A DNA stretch of 64,000 nt. Source: Flaviaestuariibacter sp. Lineage in GTDB: Bacteria > Bacteroidota > Bacteroidia > Chitinophagales > Chitinophagaceae. The DNA is taken from the NCBI GenBank assembly GCA_025963645.1, contig JAOQAI010000008.1:86159-150158 (forward strand), in the 5' to 3' direction. Position 1 is the stretch's first letter; each line of letters opens with the position of its first letter. The translations under genes were made by a program, and so were the position numbers. Positions 9,492 through 17,527 of this stretch are shown piece by piece. A model generated the notes under the pieces. That model had not been told where the DNA came from, did not search any database, and saw nothing but the letters and a program-made list of their open reading frames with translations.

Positions 9492-9550
9492 AAAAAAAGG
9501 CCGGATAGAAATCCAGCCTCGTGTAAAATCCAATATCCTATGAAAAACCG
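9492..9550 (-). ncRNA. candidate small RNA ending in an intrinsic terminator
   Basis: Reading the minus strand, CATCTTTG (complement of 9554-9561), one base off the TAnnTTTG element, is followed by about 59 bases ending in the hairpin GGCTGGAT/ATCCGGCC (9499-9518, one mismatch) and seven T (9492-9498). It lies about 150 bp beyond the pdhB stop, too far for a simple pdhB terminator. It could instead be the end of a long pdhB 3' UTR. Confidence 0.35.
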
Positions 9551-9671
9551 TCGCAAAGATGCATAGAAATTCCGAAAAACAAAACTTTTACAGCGGTTTC
9601 TTAAAATATTTAAATAGCTGAAAATGAAAAAGTTGCGTACGATGTACACAACTCTTTATAGTCCTTCACGA

Positions 9672-9693
9672 TTTGAGGAATTCACTCCTCAAA
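9672..9693 (-). terminator. hairpin just downstream of pdhB
   Basis: An 8-bp perfect stem (TTTGAGGA with TCCTCAAA) with a 6-base loop, 7 bp past the pdhB stop. It has no T-run, so it may be an RNA-stabilising hairpin rather than a terminator. Confidence 0.35.
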
Positions 9694-9700
9694 AGACCTG

Positions 9701-10687
9701 TTATTTACGCTGATACATCACTTCTTTAACCAACGCCACAGTTCGTCCAATGCTGGGAAGTGCTGCCTCTACTAAGTTGGGAGCATAATGCAGAGGAGCA
9801 TCCGCGGCAGTAATTCGGCGTATAGGCGCATCCAGGTAATCGAATCCTTCCTTTTGAATGCGGTAAGCGATCTCTGATGAAACTGAAGCGTACGGCCATT
9901 CTTCATCTACAATTACCAGGCGGTTGGTCTTTTTCACGCTTTCCAAAATCGTCATCCAGTCCAGCGGGCGAATGGTGCGCAGGTCGATCACCTCTGCACT
10001 AATGCCCTCTTTTTCTAATTCAACAGCAGCACCTAAGGCTACTTTCATCATTTTATTAAAAGAAACGATTGTCACATCGCGACCTTGCCGCTTTACATCT
10101 GCTTTGCCTAATGGGATATAATATTCTTCATCAGGAATATCACTCTTGTCGCCATACATCACTTCGCTTTCCATAAAGATCACGGGATCTTCTTCATAGC
10201 GGATCGCTTGTTTAAGTAAACCCTTCGCATCATAACCATTACTAACTGATACGACCTTTAAACCTGGAATGTTTGCATAAAGGGCTTCAAAAGCGGTAGA
10301 ATGCTGGGCGCCTAACTGCCCCGCGGAACCATTTGGCCCACGAAAAACAATGGGACAGGAAATTTGCCCACCGCTCATCGCCAGCATTTTGGAAGCCGTG
10401 TTCAGGATTTGATCCAGCGCCAGCACTGCAAAGTTCCAGGTCATGAATTCCACTACGGGACGTAACCCATTCTGTGCCGCGCCTACTGCAACGGCCGTAA
10501 AGCCCAATTCCGCAATCGGTGTATCAATCACCCGCTTGGCGCCAAACTCTGCCAGCATGCCCTGACTCACCTTATAGGCGCCATTGTATTCTGCAACTTC
10601 CTCTCCCATTAAAAATACGCGGTCGTCCCGGCGCATTTCTTCGCTCATAGCTTCACGGATGGCTTCACGAAAGGCAATTTGTCTCAT
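9701..10687 (-). CDS. pdhB: pyruvate dehydrogenase E1 component, beta subunit
   Basis: A 328-residue transketolase-like protein matching the E1-beta subunit of the pyruvate (or branched-chain 2-oxoacid) dehydrogenase complex, which decarboxylates 2-oxoacids with thiamine diphosphate together with E1-alpha. Visible motifs are LMGEEVAEYNGAYKVS, RVIDTPIAELGF, MSGGQISCPIVFRGP and the C-terminal transketolase segment VIDLRTIRPLDW. The ATG at 10687 gives the normal start MRQIAFREAI; a longer frame continues upstream but crosses the -7 element at 10712-10719. E1-alpha and E2 are not in the window, so the subunits are encoded apart. Confidence 0.93.
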   Translation of the reverse strand: MRQIAFREAIREAMSEEMRRDDRVFLMGEEVAEYNGAYKVSQGMLAEFGAKRVIDTPIAELGFTAVAVGAAQNGLRPVVEFMTWNFAVLALDQILNTASKMLAMSGGQISCPIVFRGPNGSAGQLGAQHSTAFEALYANIPGLKVVSVSNGYDAKGLLKQAIRYEEDPVIFMESEVMYGDKSDIPDEEYYIPLGKADVKRQGRDVTIVSFNKMMKVALGAAVELEKEGISAEVIDLRTIRPLDWMTILESVKKTNRLVIVDEEWPYASVSSEIAYRIQKEGFDYLDAPIRRITAADAPLHYAPNLVEAALPSIGRTVALVKEVMYQRK

Positions 10688-10711
10688 GGTAATTATTCTT
10701 GTTAAGCGGGG

Positions 10712-10719
10712 CAAAATTA
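10712..10719 (-). promoter_or_regulatory. TAnnTTTG -7 element of pdhB
   Basis: TAATTTTG on the minus strand, ending 24 bp before the chosen pdhB ATG. It supports that start over an upstream one. Confidence 0.55.
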
Positions 10720-10828
10720 GCGGAGTCAGGGCATAAATCCTACGGCTAAAAGAGAATGGAAAAGAAGTCTCCAATTTGGAGTTGGAAGTTTTCAATTCTT
10801 AGCACTTAAGTTGCAATTAGTGACTGCT

Positions 10829-11089
10829 ATGGAAGGAACACAGATTCTTGGATTGGCTGCAGGTATATGTACAGCCAGCTCATTGTTGCCACAGGTCATC
10901 AAAACATTAAAAGAAAAAAAAGCAGATGAAGTATCCCTGGTTATGCTTTTTGTGTTGCTGACGGGTGTATCGCTCTGGATCGTTTATGGTATCAAGAAAG
11001 ACGATCTTCCCATCATTGCTACCAATTGCTTTTCGCTATTGGTGAACCTGGTGATGATCAGTTTGCGGATAAAATACAAAAATCGGTAA
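10829..11089 (+). CDS. SemiSWEET-family sugar transporter
   Basis: An 86-residue, three-helix membrane protein with the PQ-loop signature (ICTASSLLPQVIKTLKEK at about residues 13-30), typical of bacterial SemiSWEETs, which dimerise to move sugars down their gradient. The helices lie at roughly residues 5-25, 38-56 and 62-80, ending in a basic tail. The ATG at 10829 was preferred to a TTG at 10811 because family members begin just before the first helix. It is convergent with the next gene, stops 5 bp apart. Confidence 0.85.
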   Translation: MEGTQILGLAAGICTASSLLPQVIKTLKEKKADEVSLVMLFVLLTGVSLWIVYGIKKDDLPIIATNCFSLLVNLVMISLRIKYKNR

Positions 11090-11094
11090 AGACC

Positions 11095-11547
11095 TTACCG
11101 CTTCCATCTGGCATATTTGCCCCTAGAGTCGATATGAATCATTTGGCGATTCCAAAATCCACTTTCCATTTTATATGTACCTATTCCACCTTGATCCTTG
11201 ATGATTTTTTTGTCAAGAATCGCATAAACAATATCTACATCTTTTCCATTTGAAATACCATCTTCGTTAATATCGAAAACCAAGAAATCCAATGCATCTC
11301 CTTTTAAATGTCTGCTTTTAGAAGCGGCTCCTGCGAATTTAACTTGCAAATTATTATGCCATTTAAAGCGTTTTGTACTGACTACAAGTAAATTATCATC
11401 AAAGCCCTGATTGCGTAAAGAGTCTTTAAGCAACATGTAAAATGATTTCGATTTTGCAGAAACCAGTGAAGTGTTATTAAAATAAAAAAAGAAAACCCCT
11501 ACAATTATAGCCATGCAAATGGCCAATATTTTGAGGAATTTTCTCAT
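11095..11547 (-). CDS. M15-type peptidase-like exported protein
   Basis: A 150-residue protein with one N-terminal membrane segment (about residues 5-23), so anchored or exported. The motif SRHLKGDALDF matches the S-x-H-x-x-G-x-A-x-D zinc site of M15 / DUF882 (YcbK-like) peptidases, and the C-terminal MIHIDSRGKYARW supplies the H-x-D that completes it. Family members hydrolyse peptidoglycan peptides; the exact bond cut here is unknown. An insertion resembling FDINEDGISNGKDVD lies between the motifs. It sits between the SemiSWEET gene and thiolase without an obvious partner. Confidence 0.7.
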   Translation of the reverse strand: MRKFLKILAICMAIIVGVFFFYFNNTSLVSAKSKSFYMLLKDSLRNQGFDDNLLVVSTKRFKWHNNLQVKFAGAASKSRHLKGDALDFLVFDINEDGISNGKDVDIVYAILDKKIIKDQGGIGTYKMESGFWNRQMIHIDSRGKYARWKR

Positions 11548-11563
11548 AAAAAAAGGTCGTTTA

Positions 11564-12742
11564 TTACAATCGTTCGATCACCATGGCTGATGCGCCACCG
11601 CCGCCGTTGCAGATTCCGGCTGCCCCGTAGCGACCTCCATTCTGTTGCAGCACATTCACCAGCGTAACAATGATCCTGGCGCCGCTGCAACCCAACGGAT
11701 GGCCCAACGAAACGGCACCACCATTAACATTCACTTTCGCAGGGTCAAGATTCATCTTGCGGGTATTTATTATGCCCACCACACTAAATGCTTCATTCAG
11801 CTCAACAAAATCCACATCCTTCATTTCAATACCGGCACGTTTTACAGCTGCCGGAACAGCAATGCTCGGAGTTGTGGTAAACCAGGTAGGTTCTTGTTCC
11901 GCATCTGCATAGCCACGCAATACAGCCAAAGGCTTTATGCCCAATTCTTCCGCTTTCTCGCGGCTCATTAAAACTACGGCTGCTGCACCATCGTTCATCG
12001 TACTGGCATTAGCCGCCGTTACCGTTCCTTCCTTACCAAACGCCGGACGCAAACCTGCGATCTTATCGAATTTTACATTCCATGGCTCTTCATCTTTTGA
12101 CACAACAATAGGATCACCCTTCTTAGATGGGATCTCTACCGGTACCACTTCATCATTAAATTTTCCCGCTTCCCATGCTGCCTGACTGCGCTTATAGCTT
12201 TCAATGGCAAAGGCATCCTGCTCTTCGCGGCTAATAGTGTTTTCAGCAGCGCAAAAATCAGCGGCATTGCCCATAGCCGTATTACTATAGCAATCGGTCA
12301 AACCATCTTTTGCCAATCCGTCAATGATATTTGTATTGCCGTACTTATTCCCCCAACGCATATTTTCTACATAGAAAGGAACAGCACTCATATTCTCCAT
12401 ACCGCCCGCAACAACAATGTCCGCATCACCCAGTAAAATGCTTTGTGCTCCCTGTGCAATGGCTTTCATACCGCTCGCACAAACCTTATTAACCGTAGTA
12501 CAAACCACGTTGTCAGGAAGGCCTGCGTACTTAGCGGCCTGCCGTGCCGGGGCTTGTCCAAGGTTGGCCTGGATAACAGAACCCATCAGCACTTCATTTA
12601 CCTGGTCGGGACGAATGCCGGCTCTTTCAACAGCGGCTTTAATGGCAACGGCACCCAACTTGGTAGCAGGAACATCTTTTAAAACACCACCAAAAGAGCC
12701 GATGGGTGTACGTACGGCAGAGACAATATATACTTCTTTCAT
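11564..12742 (-). CDS. acetyl-CoA C-acetyltransferase (thiolase)
   Basis: A 392-residue thiolase, the standard length. The nucleophilic Cys88 lies in NKVCASGMKA, His348 in the GHPLGCSGAR motif, and the second catalytic Cys378 in ICNGGGGASAM, as in biosynthetic acetoacetyl-CoA thiolases. It condenses or cleaves acetyl-CoA units; its direction in this organism cannot be told from context, since no partner beta-oxidation genes adjoin it. A -7 element lies 18 bp before the ATG. Confidence 0.94.
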   Translation of the reverse strand: MKEVYIVSAVRTPIGSFGGVLKDVPATKLGAVAIKAAVERAGIRPDQVNEVLMGSVIQANLGQAPARQAAKYAGLPDNVVCTTVNKVCASGMKAIAQGAQSILLGDADIVVAGGMENMSAVPFYVENMRWGNKYGNTNIIDGLAKDGLTDCYSNTAMGNAADFCAAENTISREEQDAFAIESYKRSQAAWEAGKFNDEVVPVEIPSKKGDPIVVSKDEEPWNVKFDKIAGLRPAFGKEGTVTAANASTMNDGAAAVVLMSREKAEELGIKPLAVLRGYADAEQEPTWFTTTPSIAVPAAVKRAGIEMKDVDFVELNEAFSVVGIINTRKMNLDPAKVNVNGGAVSLGHPLGCSGARIIVTLVNVLQQNGGRYGAAGICNGGGGASAMVIERL

Positions 12743-12760
12743 ATAGCTTTATTTGCGGCG

Positions 12761-12768
12761 CAAAGATA
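12761..12768 (-). promoter_or_regulatory. TAnnTTTG -7 element of the thiolase gene
   Basis: TATCTTTG on the minus strand, ending 18 bp before the thiolase ATG. Confidence 0.6.
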
Positions 12769-12837
12769 GAAAGAGTTTGAGGTTTATGAATTGAAGTTTA
12801 TAGTTTAGGCGGCCACTTTCACTTTACAAGCCTATCT

Positions 12838-12845
12838 TATTTTTG
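12838..12845 (+). promoter_or_regulatory. TAnnTTTG -7 element, 5 bp before the ypdA ATG
   Basis: TATTTTTG ends five bases before the ATG at 12851, so the transcript would have almost no leader. Confidence 0.55.
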
Positions 12846-12850
12846 ATAGT

Positions 12851-13849
12851 ATGCAAACCCATTCTCTCATAATTATTGGTGGTGGTCCCATTGGGCTCGC
12901 TTGTGCATTAGAAGCAAAAAAACAGGGCATTGATCATCTTATTATTGAAAAGGGAACACTTACCAATTCTATTTACCACTACCCCGTCAATATGACTTTT
13001 TTTTCCACCTCTGAACGGCTTGAGATTGGCGGGGTTCCATTTGTTTCCACTAATCCGAAACCGACCCGGTCTGAGGCATTAGAATATTACCGGCGTGTCA
13101 CTGCAGATGCAAAGGTGAACATCCATTTATTTGAGGAAGTGCTGGAAGTGAAAGGGCAAGAAAAAAAGAACAAGGCACAAGACTTTATCTATGCAGTGCG
13201 TACAAATAAAAGAATCTATTCAGCCCACCATATTATTATAGCTACTGGCTTCTATGATATTCCTTACAAGCTTAATATCCCGGGAGAAGAGTTACCGAAA
13301 GTGAAACATTATTACAACGATCCTCATTACTACGCATTTCAAAACGTGGCTGTTGTAGGCGCTATGAATTCCGCTGTGGACGCTGCATTGGAAACCTGGC
13401 GAAAGGGCGCAACGGTAACGATGATCATTCGCAGCACCGAAATCGGGCAGCGGGTAAAATATTGGGTGCGTCCGGATATCGAGAACCGAATCGAGGAAGG
13501 CTCGATTAAAGCCTACTTCAATTCTTCTGTAGTGGCTATAAAGGATGGCGAAATTGATATACAAACACCGGAAGGAATTGTGACGATAAAAAATGACTGG
13601 GTGATAGCTATGACGGGCTATCAACCCAATCTGCCCTTTCTTCGGAAAATTGGGATAGAGCTTTGCGAGGATGCAGTTTGCAAGCCCACCTATAGCGAAG
13701 AAACGCATGAAACGAACCTGCCCAACATCTACCTTGCCGGGGTGATCTGCGGCGGCATGAACACGCATCGCCTGTTCATTGAAAATTCAAGAGAGCATGC
13801 CGTTAAGATCATACAAGCCATTCTCGCTAAAAAGAAAAGCCAGGGCTAA
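12851..13849 (+). CDS. ypdA: YpdA-family bacillithiol disulfide reductase
   Basis: A 332-residue two-dinucleotide-fold flavoprotein. The FAD motif GGGPIGLACALEAKK is near residues 10-24. The NAD(P)H-binding segment VAVVGAMNSAVDAALE is unusual in having GAMNSA where GxGxxG is common, as YpdA proteins do. IYLAGVICGGMNTHRLFIENSREHA near the end is the FAD-closing motif. YpdA reduces oxidised bacillithiol in Firmicutes and is found in bacillithiol-making Bacteroidota, so a thiol redox role is inferred. The stop codon lies inside the loop of a terminator hairpin. Confidence 0.85.
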   Translation: MQTHSLIIIGGGPIGLACALEAKKQGIDHLIIEKGTLTNSIYHYPVNMTFFSTSERLEIGGVPFVSTNPKPTRSEALEYYRRVTADAKVNIHLFEEVLEVKGQEKKNKAQDFIYAVRTNKRIYSAHHIIIATGFYDIPYKLNIPGEELPKVKHYYNDPHYYAFQNVAVVGAMNSAVDAALETWRKGATVTMIIRSTEIGQRVKYWVRPDIENRIEEGSIKAYFNSSVVAIKDGEIDIQTPEGIVTIKNDWVIAMTGYQPNLPFLRKIGIELCEDAVCKPTYSEETHETNLPNIYLAGVICGGMNTHRLFIENSREHAVKIIQAILAKKKSQG

Positions 13850-13858
13850 CCCCGGCTT
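13837..13858 (+). terminator. terminator hairpin enclosing the ypdA stop codon
   Basis: AAGCC-A-GGG pairs with CCC-GGCTT with the TAA stop at 13847-13849 in the loop, followed by a T-rich stretch. Translation to the stop would have to disrupt the stem. It may also serve the convergent yceI gene. Confidence 0.5.
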
Positions 13859-13903
13859 CTTGTTCTATCTTTCATAAAACCAAACCAAACTATATATCCT
13901 GTC

Positions 13904-14431
13904 TTACTGTTTCACTAATTGAATCTCGCCTTGAATTTTAATTTCATCCCCAACTACTACCTGCCCGGCTTCTGTAACCGCGCTCCATGTCAATCCAAAT
14001 TCTTTACGGCTGATCTTTCCGCTGATGGTAAAGCCCGCTTTTGTTTGTCCGTATGGATCAACAACGATGCCTCCAAATTCTACATGTACAGGCACCGGCT
14101 TGCTGATACCACGAATATTCAATTCGCCCCGGAGTTTGGCCTCGTCTCCATTGGTCTCATATTTTGTTGCTGTGTAAGTGATCTGGCCATGCTCTTCTGC
14201 ATTAAAGAAATCGGCTGATTTCAGATGCGTATCGCGTTGTTGGTTGTTTGTATCAATCGAATCAACATCCGCGGTGAAATTGATTCGCGAAGCGGTGGAA
14301 AAGTCATCGCTTTCGGTCTCTACTTCAAGGTCGAATTTTTTAAAATAACCGGTCACGGTGGTGATCATAAGATGCTTCACCTTGAATTGAATTTCGCTGT
14401 GCGTTGGGTCTAATTTCCATGTAGTTGCCAT
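13904..14431 (-). CDS. YceI family protein
   Basis: A 175-residue YceI-like lipocalin-fold protein; the family binds isoprenoid or other lipids. The N-terminus TTWKLDPTHSEIQFKVKHLMI and the central TADVDSIDTNNQQRDTHLKS are characteristic. No signal peptide precedes the domain, so a cytoplasmic protein is predicted, unlike the periplasmic E. coli YceI. The ligand is unknown. It is convergent with ypdA and read from its own -7 element 24 bp upstream. Confidence 0.9.
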   Translation of the reverse strand: MATTWKLDPTHSEIQFKVKHLMITTVTGYFKKFDLEVETESDDFSTASRINFTADVDSIDTNNQQRDTHLKSADFFNAEEHGQITYTATKYETNGDEAKLRGELNIRGISKPVPVHVEFGGIVVDPYGQTKAGFTISGKISRKEFGLTWSAVTEAGQVVVGDEIKIQGEIQLVKQ

Positions 14432-14455
14432 AATGTTGATTTTAGAATGTTTTTA

Positions 14456-14463
14456 CAAATATA
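14456..14463 (-). promoter_or_regulatory. TAnnTTTG -7 element of the yceI-like gene
   Basis: TATATTTG on the minus strand, ending 24 bp before the ATG at 14431. Confidence 0.6.
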
Positions 14464-14513
14464 GATATTCAATGTTACAACATCAAATGTTTTCCTTTCG
14501 TCTTTGTTAATTC

Positions 14514-15140
14514 CTACAAATCGAATACCGTAGGTGGGTTCACCAACTCGTAATGTTCGTTTAAGTTGCACACATTGTAAAACCGAGTGCCATCCTTAGT
14601 GCATTTCCCATAGGCCTCATGAATATGGCCAAAGACATGAACTTTGGGCTTCAGCTCCCCCACCCGTTTTAAAAGGTCGCGGTCTCCAACCGGTCGTTCA
14701 TTCAGCACCTGGTCCAAAATACTGTAAGGGGGTCCATGCGTAATAAGAAGATCGGTATCAGAAGGAATGAGGTTCCAGTGCCTGGCAATATCCCTTCCTC
14801 TTTTTTTGTTGAAAGCCCAATCGAAATGCCAGGGGGTTATAGGCGAGCCCCAGATGTTGATGCCGTTAATATTGGTTCCGCTATCATTCAGATAAATAAT
14901 ATTAGATGGGATATAGCCTTCGATACTACGCTTGCCTTCTTTTTCAAAAAAGAAATCATGGTTCCCGGCAATGAAGATCTTGTGTGTATAATTCAGCCCC
15001 TTAAACCAGGAGAGAAAATCCAATACTTCTTCCTTTTTGCCTTTATAGGTGAGATCGCCGGAATGGATGATCGCATCTCCTTTAGGTAGCTTCAGGCTTT
15101 TGTGGCGGCAGTGTGTATCGGAAATGGCAACGAATCTCAA
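14514..15140 (-). CDS. small calcineurin-like metallophosphoesterase
   Basis: A 208-residue phosphoesterase with the full metal-ligand series: D8-x-H10 (SDTH), SGD at 27-29, GNHD at 59-62, THGPP, and FGHIHEAYG. This is the short cytosolic family often annotated as 'metallophosphoesterase domain' with homology to human MPPED; the substrate is unknown. The start is most likely the TTG at 15140, directly before RFVAISDTH as in relatives. The frame stays open further upstream, but that stretch runs through the terminator hairpin of the preceding gene and is not protein-like. Confidence 0.82.
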   Translation of the reverse strand: MRFVAISDTHCRHKSLKLPKGDAIIHSGDLTYKGKKEEVLDFLSWFKGLNYTHKIFIAGNHDFFFEKEGKRSIEGYIPSNIIYLNDSGTNINGINIWGSPITPWHFDWAFNKKRGRDIARHWNLIPSDTDLLITHGPPYSILDQVLNERPVGDRDLLKRVGELKPKVHVFGHIHEAYGKCTKDGTRFYNVCNLNEHYELVNPPTVFDL

Positions 15141-15164
15141 GAGTGGTATAATAAAAATATGAAA

Positions 15165-15184
15165 GCAGGCTGCGTACAGCCTGC
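15165..15184 (-). terminator. terminator of the 68-aa gene
   Basis: A perfect 8-bp stem GCAGGCTG/CAGCCTGC with a 4-base loop, followed on the minus strand by a T-rich stretch (TTTCATATTTTTATT). It sits 11 bp past the stop of the small upstream gene and 25 bp before the phosphoesterase start. Confidence 0.7.
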
Positions 15185-15195
15185 CTGAAACATCA

Positions 15196-15402
15196 TTACC
15201 GGGAGCTTGGTTTAGCCCGGTCTGTACTTTGGTTCTGGTCGCTTGACTGGTCGCGTTGCTTGCCTTGTTGCTCTGATGGCTGACCACCGGTTTGACTGCC
15301 ACGGTTCACCTTTCCGACCTTTCTTTCTAACCCTTGTCCACTTTGGTTGCTGGCGCCTTGACCAGAGCTCCCATGATTATTGTTATCACCTCTTCCTGGC
15401 AT
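15196..15402 (-). CDS. small hydrophilic, disordered protein, 68 aa
   Basis: A 68-residue protein very rich in Gly, Gln, Ser, Asn and Asp, with no hydrophobic segment, for example HGSSGQGASNQSGQG and EQQGKQRDQSSDQNQS. Such composition suggests an intrinsically disordered, possibly stress-related protein, but I recognise no family. Support for a real gene is the ATG at 15402, a clean terminator 11 bp after the stop, and codon use like its neighbours. It is divergent from the TonB receptor gene with 49 bp between starts. Confidence 0.55.
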   Translation of the reverse strand: MPGRGDNNNHGSSGQGASNQSGQGLERKVGKVNRGSQTGGQPSEQQGKQRDQSSDQNQSTDRAKPSSR

Positions 15403-15451
15403 GGTATAAAATTTTATTTGTGAATGAATTATACCTATACTCGCAGTTTCT

Positions 15452-17527
15452 ATGCCACTTCATATTTCATCCTGCTTTCGTCCTTTACTGCTACTTGCTT
15501 TCTTATTTTTTTCCATTACGCTACACGCCCAGTTACCGGCATCAGATTCCATCATTCGTTTGGAAGAAGTAACTGTACGAGCCTTTGAGCAAACCCGTAA
15601 GCTGAAAGAAACGCCTGCTGCTATCAATTATATAAACCGCCAGGCTTTAGAAAGGTTCAGTCCAACTGCGGTTGTAGCTGCTGTAAACACCATGCCAGGC
15701 GTTCGAATGGAAGAGCGCTCACCGGGTAGTTATCGTATCAATATCCGCGGCAGCTCCTTGCGATCTCCGTTTGGCGTTCGCAACGTGAAGGTTTATTACA
15801 ACGATCTGCCGTTTACCGATCCCGGAGGCGTTACTTATTTGAACAGCCTGGGCTATTATAATTTCAATTCTGTTTCCATCATTAAAGGGCCTGGCAGCAG
15901 TTTGTATGGTGCCGGTACGGGTGGCGTGATGCAGATTGAAAGCATAAGTGCGAATGAAACTCCGGGCATTGCTGCCGCCTACACAACCGGCAGCTACAAC
16001 CTTCATAATGCATACGCATCCTTCGCAACCGTCTCTGATAAAGGCATTAGCAAGGGAAGTTTTCAACACCAACAAAATAGTGGTTATCGGGATCAATCGG
16101 CTCTGCGCCGCGATGTGCTGAGTTGGAATGGACAATTTACACTTGGAGAAAGCAAGCGCTTAAAGACCAGTTTTTTATACAGCGATCTGGAGTATGAAAC
16201 GCCCGGTGCATTGACGGAAGCAGAAGCCAAAAACAATCCAAAAGCCTCACGGCCAGCGGGTGGTGGATTCCCTAGCGCTATCTATGCAAAAGCAGCTATC
16301 TATCAGAAAACATTTATGGCAGGCGCCAGCTATAGCCAGCCATTGATAAAAAACCTTTTAAGCAAAACGGCTTTGTATGGTGCTTACACGCAATTGCTCA
16401 ACCCTGCCATCCGTAATTATGGCCGCAATTCCGAACCGCATGTAGGGGGAAGAACGGTCGTCCAATGGAAGCCTTCCAGGTTTAGTATAGATGCCGGCGC
16501 TGAATGGCAACAAGGCTTTGCGAACTACAGCATTCATAAAAACGTGGGAGGCGTGGCTGATTCACTGCAATCCTACGATGAAGTAACGAACCGGCAGTCG
16601 CTGGCTTTCGCACAAGCCACGCTGGATCTGGATAGCTGGACCTTCACAGCCGGAATGAGTCTCAATAATATCAAGTCATCCTTTCGCGGTTTTATACCTA
16701 CTACAAAACCACAGATCAACTACCGTGTCCGGAACGAGTTCACGCCGCGGTTTGCCATTATGAAAAAGTTCAAGACGGTGAATATTTACAGCAGCGTATC
16801 GAAAGGATTTTCACCACCTACATCTGCTGAATTGTTACCAACAGGTGGCGTGTTGAATTTAAATCTGAACCCGGAGAGCGGAACGAATTACGATATAGGC
16901 TTGAAAGGGACACTGGTGCCGGGTTTATACTTGGATGTCAATGCCTTCTATTTTTCATTGCAAAATACCATCGTACGCAGGGTGGATGCTGGTGGCGGCG
17001 ACTTTTACGTTAATGCAGGAAATACGGGTCAATATGGCGTGGAAACGCACCTGGAATATTCGCTTTCTAAACCTGCTTCATGGCAAAAGTCCAGCATTTG
17101 GCTGAGTCATACTTTGCACCAGTTTCGATATAAGCAGTTCAAACAAGGCAACACTGATTTTTCGGGCAACCGGCTGCCGGGCACAACGCCACACACGGTT
17201 GCAACCGGGATGGATTGGATGATCAGGTCGAATGTGCAGGTATCAATCTCCTATTTTTTTAGTGATAAGCTTCCCCTAAATGATGCAAACACAGCTTATG
17301 CCGATGCTTACCATTTGCTGGGAGCCAAATTGGGCTATAGTGTCAATTTTGCTAGATTGTTCACTTCCCGGTTTGCAGTTGGTGCAGACAACCTGCTAAA
17401 TCAGCGCTACACGCTTGGTGCCGACGTGAATGGATTTGGAGGACGTTATTATAACCCGGCTCCGGGCCGCAACTTTTATGTAAGCGCTTCATTTCAGTTA
17501 GCTAAAAAGAAGGAACTACAAAACTAA
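15452..17527 (+). CDS. TonB-dependent outer-membrane receptor
   Basis: A 691-residue receptor. A signal peptide ends near ITLHAQ at about residue 27. The plug domain follows (LEEVTVRAFEQTRKLKETPAAINYI; VNTMPGVRMEERSPGSYRINIRG; VSIIKGPGSSLYGAGTGGV), then a beta-barrel ending in NFYVSASFQL with the terminal aromatic-rich strand. It lacks the N-terminal carboxypeptidase-like domain and a SusD partner, so a siderophore or metal-complex receptor is more likely than a SusC glycan importer; the ligand is unknown. The last 12 bp overlap the convergent gene. Confidence 0.9.
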   Translation: MPLHISSCFRPLLLLAFLFFSITLHAQLPASDSIIRLEEVTVRAFEQTRKLKETPAAINYINRQALERFSPTAVVAAVNTMPGVRMEERSPGSYRINIRGSSLRSPFGVRNVKVYYNDLPFTDPGGVTYLNSLGYYNFNSVSIIKGPGSSLYGAGTGGVMQIESISANETPGIAAAYTTGSYNLHNAYASFATVSDKGISKGSFQHQQNSGYRDQSALRRDVLSWNGQFTLGESKRLKTSFLYSDLEYETPGALTEAEAKNNPKASRPAGGGFPSAIYAKAAIYQKTFMAGASYSQPLIKNLLSKTALYGAYTQLLNPAIRNYGRNSEPHVGGRTVVQWKPSRFSIDAGAEWQQGFANYSIHKNVGGVADSLQSYDEVTNRQSLAFAQATLDLDSWTFTAGMSLNNIKSSFRGFIPTTKPQINYRVRNEFTPRFAIMKKFKTVNIYSSVSKGFSPPTSAELLPTGGVLNLNLNPESGTNYDIGLKGTLVPGLYLDVNAFYFSLQNTIVRRVDAGGGDFYVNAGNTGQYGVETHLEYSLSKPASWQKSSIWLSHTLHQFRYKQFKQGNTDFSGNRLPGTTPHTVATGMDWMIRSNVQVSISYFFSDKLPLNDANTAYADAYHLLGAKLGYSVNFARLFTSRFAVGADNLLNQRYTLGADVNGFGGRYYNPAPGRNFYVSASFQLAKKKELQN

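Larger units (their letters stand above)
9185..9700. other. 516-bp intergenic region between tex and pdhB
   Basis: It contains the tex promoter near the left end, a phrase-like A+T-rich stretch (about 9290-9320, with two GTTGG steps), a short AGCAGC/GCTGCT inverted repeat near 9378, a hairpin plus T-run forming a possible small RNA on the minus strand (9492-9550), and a TTTGAGGA/TCCTCAAA hairpin at 9672-9693 just past the pdhB stop. No convincing protein gene. Confidence 0.6.

Noticed and set aside
9429..9566. 45-codon plus-strand frame starting MKTKSLTVLSS
   Set aside because: No promoter or ribosome site, odd composition, and it runs antisense through the hairpin and T-run of the candidate small RNA.
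9398..9649. 83-codon minus-strand frame in the tex-pdhB gap
   Set aside because: Aromatic and Cys/Arg-rich random-looking sequence that reads through the terminator hairpin; no family resemblance.
9280..12810. Phrase-like A+T-rich intergenic stretches (near 9293, 10775 and 12780) with recurring AGTTGGAAG or GAAGTTTATAG words
   Set aside because: Such degenerate words are common between genes in this phylum to my memory. No defined unit or boundary could be fixed here.
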